This document shows positions 60,139 through 64,000 of a DNA stretch of 64,000 nt, in pieces. Source of the DNA: Polyangiaceae bacterium (GTDB lineage: Bacteria > Myxococcota_A > Polyangia > Polyangiales > Polyangiaceae); contig JAWKRG010000004.1 in NCBI GenBank assembly GCA_041389725.1, positions 682,001 through 746,000 on the forward strand. Reading direction: 5' to 3'. Position 1 is the first letter of the stretch. Every line of letters begins with the position of its first letter. Both the position numbers and the translations under genes were made by a program. Below the pieces are notes generated by a model. The model saw nothing but the letters and a program-made list of their open reading frames with translations. It did not search any database and had not been told where the DNA came from.

Positions 60139-62205
60139 GTGTTCAAGAAGGCAGTCTTTTTCGTATCGCTCATGGCCACCGCGTGTGGCTCGGATTCGGA
60201 TGCGCCCTTTGGTGCAACCGGTGGGCAGGGCGGCGCTGCGGCGTCGTCGGGTACGGGCGGGTTCGGTGCGGTCGCGACTGGCGGTGCGGCTGGCGGCGGT
60301 GGCATCGCGGGCATGGCTGGCGGTGCCGGGGCGCCGGGCGGCAGCGCTGGCGTCGGTGCCAGCGCGGGCGCGGGCGGCGGTGCGGGTGCACCCAACAGTC
60401 AGCTCAAGTTCACCGAGTTGATGGTCAACCCCAAGCAAACCGCGGATAGCGCGGGCGAGTATGTCGAGCTCTACAACGCCGGCGGCAGCAGCGTGAACTT
60501 GAAGGGCTACAAGCTGAGCGACGACTTCAACAACTCCCACGTCATCAATCAGGAGCTGACGATTGCGCCAGGCGCCTACGTGGTGCTGGCGGCCGTGAAG
60601 GATCTGAAACAGAACGGCGGCGTCGTCGTCGACTACGTGTACGACAACTTCCTGCTCGCCAACAATGGCGATGCGGTCCTGCTCGACGATCCCCAGGGCG
60701 CGCGCGTCGCGGAAGTTCGCTACGAGGCCAAGGTGCCCTGGCCCGTGGGGGATGGCGCTGCCATCGAGCTGTCGAGTCTGACGGCGGATCCCACCCAAGG
60801 CGGCTCCTGGGCGCTCGCGAAAAACCGCTTCGGTACGGGAGATCTGGGCACGCCCGGTGGCCCCAATGGCTACGGTCCGACCCCTTACAAGCTGGACGCG
60901 GCCGACGCGGGCTGGGACGACCCCACGCTGCAGGCGGGCCTCGTGTTTTCCTACTTCGACGATCCCGAGAAGGCGATCTTGAAGGCCCTCGAGGGCGCCA
61001 AGCAGTCGGTGCACATCGCGATGTTCAACTTGCGCGAGAGCAGCATCATCAGTGCCCTGGGCAAGCTGAAGGCGAACGGCGTGGACGTGCAGATCCTGCT
61101 CGACAAGAAGCAGATGGACCTCAGCTACAACCAGGCGAAGGTGCAGGAGATCATCAACGCCGGGATCACGCCCGTAGGTGTCGAGAACACGGCGGCTACG
61201 GACGCCACGATGCACGACAAGTTCACCATCATCGATGGCAAGCGCGTGCTGACGGGCTCCGCCAACTACTCCTCCAACGCGCTGACCTACAGCGACGAGG
61301 AGCTGCTGTTGATCGACAACGCCACGGTAGCCGGGTTGTTCGAGACCGAGTTCACGGAGCTGAAGACGGGTGCGCCCAACACGGCGACGGCGGCAACCAC
61401 GCCTCCGGTGCAGGTCAAGTTCGGAACCGACGACAAGCTCTACCAGGTCGTGGTCGACGAGCTGAAGGCGGCCAAGAGCAGCATTCACGTGGCCATGTTC
61501 TCCATCAATCAGTCGTCCTTGGTGAACGAGCTGATCGCGGCCAAGCAGCGCGGCGTGCAGGTGATGGTGATTCTGGACAAGGTGCAGGCGGACGCTGGCA
61601 CCGAGGACGAACAGCTGGAGACCGCAGGGATCCCCGTGCTTCGCTTCGAGAACAAGCGGGGCGGCGCGGCCAACACCGGCCTGGTGGAAGTGCACAACAA
61701 GCTGTGCGTGATCGACGGCAAGAAGGTGCTGATGGGGTCCTACAACTGGACCAACCTGGCCAGCTTCTTCAATCACGAGAACATGCTGCTGCTCAGCTCG
61801 CGGCTGCTCGCGGTGCAGGCGGAGCACGAGATGGCGCGCATGATCAACGACTACTCGCCCAGCTTCAATCCCACGACGGTTGGGCTCAGCGGCGGCACGC
61901 GCGACGTGAAGATCACCGTGCGCGGCTTCACGCCGGACGCGGGGACCCAGATCTACCTAGTGGGTAACGACGCCAGCATCGGCGAGAACAACTACGCCTT
62001 GGCACTGCCCTTCAACGCAGCGGCGGGCGGCACCTGGGAGCAGACCGTGAAGCTTCCCGCGGGCACGGGCATCAGCTATCAGCTCGTGTTGCGCAGCACG
62101 GTGCGCCACAACTATGCGGAGCCCATCCTCAGCCGCGAGTTCACGGTGCCCTACGCAGCGGGCACGGCAGAGCTCCACCTCGCTTACGGCAAGACGCTGG
62201 AGTGA
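60139..62205 (+). CDS. Putative lipoprotein: lamin-tail domain, two phospholipase D-type domains, CBM20-like domain
   Basis: 688 residues from the GTG at 60139; GTG at 60121 is also in frame. The signal (FKKAVFFVSLMATAC) is followed by a Gly/Ala linker. A lamin-tail-like domain lies at about 85-190 (LKFTELMVNPKQ, GEYVELYNAGGSSVNLKGY). Two PLD-like halves carry HxK motifs: MHDKFTIIDGKRVLTGSANY (H359, K361) and VHNKLCVIDGKKVLMGSYNW (H519, K521). Both contain Gly-Ser after the Lys, as in the HKD family, so hydrolysis of a phosphodiester in lipid or nucleic acid is plausible. The last 100 residues (VKITVRGFTPDAGTQIYLVG onward) resemble a CBM20 starch-binding fold. Confidence 0.88.
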   Translation: MFKKAVFFVSLMATACGSDSDAPFGATGGQGGAAASSGTGGFGAVATGGAAGGGGIAGMAGGAGAPGGSAGVGASAGAGGGAGAPNSQLKFTELMVNPKQTADSAGEYVELYNAGGSSVNLKGYKLSDDFNNSHVINQELTIAPGAYVVLAAVKDLKQNGGVVVDYVYDNFLLANNGDAVLLDDPQGARVAEVRYEAKVPWPVGDGAAIELSSLTADPTQGGSWALAKNRFGTGDLGTPGGPNGYGPTPYKLDAADAGWDDPTLQAGLVFSYFDDPEKAILKALEGAKQSVHIAMFNLRESSIISALGKLKANGVDVQILLDKKQMDLSYNQAKVQEIINAGITPVGVENTAATDATMHDKFTIIDGKRVLTGSANYSSNALTYSDEELLLIDNATVAGLFETEFTELKTGAPNTATAATTPPVQVKFGTDDKLYQVVVDELKAAKSSIHVAMFSINQSSLVNELIAAKQRGVQVMVILDKVQADAGTEDEQLETAGIPVLRFENKRGGAANTGLVEVHNKLCVIDGKKVLMGSYNWTNLASFFNHENMLLLSSRLLAVQAEHEMARMINDYSPSFNPTTVGLSGGTRDVKITVRGFTPDAGTQIYLVGNDASIGENNYALALPFNAAAGGTWEQTVKLPAGTGISYQLVLRSTVRHNYAEPILSREFTVPYAAGTAELHLAYGKTLE

Positions 62206-62281
62206 GCGGCTTGCGTCGCTGACCGCGGGGCGATCCGGGAGCTTGGATCGCCCGCCGCGGCCGCCGGCGAGGCTGCTCACT

Positions 62282-62389
62282 GCGCAGCTCGGCGTGGCAA
62301 GCGTCACTGTGCGGCTCGGCGTAGCACGCGTCATTGCGCAGCTCGGCGTGGCAGGCGCAACTGCATTGCTTGGCGTGGCATGTGTCGCG
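62282..62389 (+). repeat. Four 27-bp tandem repeats encoding the signal peptide core
   Basis: Units start at 62282, 62309, 62336 and 62363. Each encodes a nonapeptide of the type (A/V)xLGVAxxx (AQLGVASVT, VRLGVARVI, AQLGVAGAT, ALLGVACVA). The units differ by several bases, so the array is not recent. Each unit holds a candidate in-frame start region, which leaves the true start uncertain. Confidence 0.85.
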
Positions 62390-63238
62390 TCGCCTGCTGA
62401 GCCGCACGTCGCGCCTCCTGCGCAGGCTCACCCAGCGGGCGAAGTGGCCGCGGCGCCGCGCGCCGAGTCGTCAGCGAGCGCGACACCCGACTCCAGCCCG
62501 CCGAGCGCTGTGGCGGACACGACGGAACCGACGCCGCAATCGCCGCCGGTGGTCGAGTCCGCACCACGGTTGCGAGAACTCGTCGTGGCGGAGCATCGTG
62601 CGGCGCTTCTCAGTGTGCCGCCGGGCCAGGGCCGCGCGCCCGTGTGGATTGCGCTGCATGGCGCGGGAGATCGTGCCGAAGATCATTGTGCCTTCTGGAC
62701 TCCGATCCTGGGTCGCCACGCCTTCGTGCTGTGCCCTCGCGGCACGCCCATGACGCGCGCACCCGACACGGGCTTCTTCTTTCGCGATCACCACGCCCTG
62801 GGTCGCGAGCTGCAAGCAGCCGTCGCGGCGTTGGAGCAGGCCGAGCCACGCGCCGACACGAGGGGCATGGTGCTCAGTGGCTACTCCCAAGGTGGGATCA
62901 TGGGCGCGCTCCATGCGCATCTTCATCCCGATCAGTTCTCTCGCCTGCTCCTGATCGAGGGCGGCTTTGCGGAGTGGGACGTGCCCACGGCAACGCACTT
63001 CTACGCGGGAGGTGGCAAGCGCGTGGCCATCGTGTGTGGCATCGCTCATTGCGCTCAGGGTGCAGCGAAGTCGCGTCACCCCATCGCCAAAGGCGGGCTC
63101 GGCGTGAGCGTCAGCCACGTCCACGGCGGCGGACATCGCTTCGATGGCCGCGTGGGTGCGCGCGCGGTGGAGTTGCTGCCCTGGTTGGTCGAGGACGATC
63201 CGCGCTGGAATCCTTGGCGTAGCGCCTTGGCTCAATAG
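62309..63238 (+). CDS. Secreted alpha/beta hydrolase-like protein
   Basis: About 309 residues if the GTG at 62309 is the start; GTG 62294 or TTG 62243 are possible. The signal region is built from 27-bp repeats and ends in LGVAC, a lipid-type Cys. A Pro/Ala/Ser linker follows. The catalytic part (from about residue 90) has WIALHGAGDRAEDHCAFW (oxyanion loop), GMVLSGYSQGGIMGAL (Ser elbow GYSQGG) and SHVHGGGHRFDG (His). The acid is not certain. It is like carboxylesterase/phospholipase-type proteins (LpqC or esterase family). The substrate is unknown. Confidence 0.8.
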   Translation: MRLGVARVIAQLGVAGATALLGVACVASPAEPHVAPPAQAHPAGEVAAAPRAESSASATPDSSPPSAVADTTEPTPQSPPVVESAPRLRELVVAEHRAALLSVPPGQGRAPVWIALHGAGDRAEDHCAFWTPILGRHAFVLCPRGTPMTRAPDTGFFFRDHHALGRELQAAVAALEQAEPRADTRGMVLSGYSQGGIMGALHAHLHPDQFSRLLLIEGGFAEWDVPTATHFYAGGGKRVAIVCGIAHCAQGAAKSRHPIAKGGLGVSVSHVHGGGHRFDGRVGARAVELLPWLVEDDPRWNPWRSALAQ

Positions 63239-63350
63239 GGATAGACGCGCAAACGTACGTCAAGCTCACCAAGACGCCGTGCGCTTGGCTGCGAGCTGCG
63301 CGGCAAGAAGCCGGTGCTCTTGCCGCGGGGCTGGTCTATTGTCGTGATTC

Positions 63351-64000
63351 ATGCGCCGCGCTGCCTGGCTCGTCCTCGCACTACTCGGGTCGATCCGTTG
63401 TGGTGCGCCGACATCACCAACGCCGGTGCCATCGCCCACCCAACCCACGCATGCGCCGGAGTCGAAGGAGACCGCTCGCTGCAGTGCAGCCACGACTTCT
63501 CTGCTGACTCGTGCAAAAGCGCTGAGGGCGGACGGAAGATTGGACGACGCGCGGGTTGCCAGCGAGGGCACGCCGCCAGGCTGCACATCGCCCCTTCCCA
63601 AGCTGCTGGAGTTCCGGCTCTCGCTGTTCGAAGATCTCCGAGATTTCAGCTCCCTTCGCGCCACGGCGCGTCAAGTCGTGCAGGACGAGCGTGTCGATTC
63701 GGAATTGCGTTCGCGCGCGAACCGGCTGCTCGCCGCCGCCGCGCCTGCGCGTAGCGATCTCTCTCTCGCTCGGGCAGCCACCGCAGACGGCCTCGCCCTC
63801 GAAGGTGCTCGACGTCGCGCCACCCTGGACCGCGCGCTGCTCGCCTACGAACGCGCTGCGGGACAGTCGGCGCGGGTCGTCGCCCTGCGTGCGCCGGGTG
63901 CGCCGAGCTTCATCGATCCCAATGCCCTGCTCGTCCGGGCAACCCTCGAGCCCAAAGACGGGCGCCGCCTCGTGTGGGTCACATTGTCGCCTGCGTCGTC
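63351..64000 (+). CDS. Putative lipoprotein, truncated by the right window edge
   Basis: A frame of 216 complete codons open to the end of the window, starting at the ATG at 63351. The N-terminus reads MRRAAWLVLALLGSIRCG, a signal peptide with a Cys at 17, followed by a Pro/Thr/Ser linker (PTSPTPVPSPTQPTHAPES). The rest is Ala/Leu/Arg-rich and probably helical (LLTRAKALRADGRLDDARVA, LLEFRLSLFEDLRDFSSLRA), like TPR-type helical hairpins. A more beta-like stretch (FIDPNALLVRATLEPKDGRR) is last. Because the stop lies beyond the window, the full length and family are unknown. Confidence 0.65.
   Translation, partial: MRRAAWLVLALLGSIRCGAPTSPTPVPSPTQPTHAPESKETARCSAATTSLLTRAKALRADGRLDDARVASEGTPPGCTSPLPKLLEFRLSLFEDLRDFSSLRATARQVVQDERVDSELRSRANRLLAAAAPARSDLSLARAATADGLALEGARRRATLDRALLAYERAAGQSARVVALRAPGAPSFIDPNALLVRATLEPKDGRRLVWVTLSPAS

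Overview
The window looks like chromosomal DNA of a myxobacterium-like deltaproteobacterium (Myxococcota, most like the Polyangia). This is inferred from the very high G+C, three Hanks-type Ser/Thr kinases in 64 kb, many putative lipoproteins whose mature N-terminus is a Gly/Ser/Thr-rich linker, several Cys-rich EGF-like secreted proteins, and a complete classical menaquinone (Men) pathway. I saw no rRNA, tRNA, CRISPR array, transposase, integrase or phage gene.

Layout. 0-5.7 kb: outer-membrane-type protein (possibly cut by the window edge), LysR regulator, transmembrane Ser/Thr kinase overlapping a PEGA-like membrane protein, and a sigma-like factor. 5.8-17 kb: mostly secreted or lipid-anchored proteins of unknown function, plus an ECF41-type sigma factor with a 4-TM partner, a GAF-GGDEF diguanylate cyclase, and short dispersed repeats. 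17-28.1 kb (minus strand): Uma2-type nuclease, then a ten-gene operon reading regulator-aroF-menG-menF-menD-menH-menB-menA-menC-menE. It takes DAHP/chorismate to demethylmenaquinone and menaquinone. Four successive junctions (aroF/menG, menG/menF, menF/menD, menD/menH) are GTGA start-stop overlaps. A perfect 8-1-8 palindrome lies over the predicted start of transcription. 28.3-37.9 kb: a second Ser/Thr kinase whose extracellular domain is homologous to a free-standing lipoprotein at 9.7-10.3 kb, a propeller-like lipoprotein, an unusual signal peptidase I coupled to an M23 peptidase, and two tandem VWA lipoproteins.

38.1-46.5 kb (plus strand) holds a tightly packed set: transglutaminase-like protein, CoxE-type VWA protein, GT-C-like membrane protein, HExxH membrane protein, small SP/TM protein and a TonB-like protein. 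I know no described system with this composition, and it is the best candidate here for an undescribed envelope system. 46.5-59.8 kb: CBS protein, third Ser/Thr kinase with its membrane domain at the N-terminus, GT-C glycosyltransferase, MCP without sensor domain, NtrY-like histidine kinase, a large lipoprotein and a third VWA lipoprotein. 59.8-64 kb: a leader with mutually exclusive hairpins in front of a lamin-tail/phospholipase D/CBM20-like lipoprotein, an alpha/beta hydrolase whose signal peptide is made of 27-bp repeats, and a lipoprotein-like gene running off the window.

Overall the window joins one housekeeping pathway (quinone synthesis) to a large surface, sensing and envelope repertoire. 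Start codons are often GTG, and several starts were moved inward from the longest frame to fit signal peptides, overlaps or ribosome binding sites.
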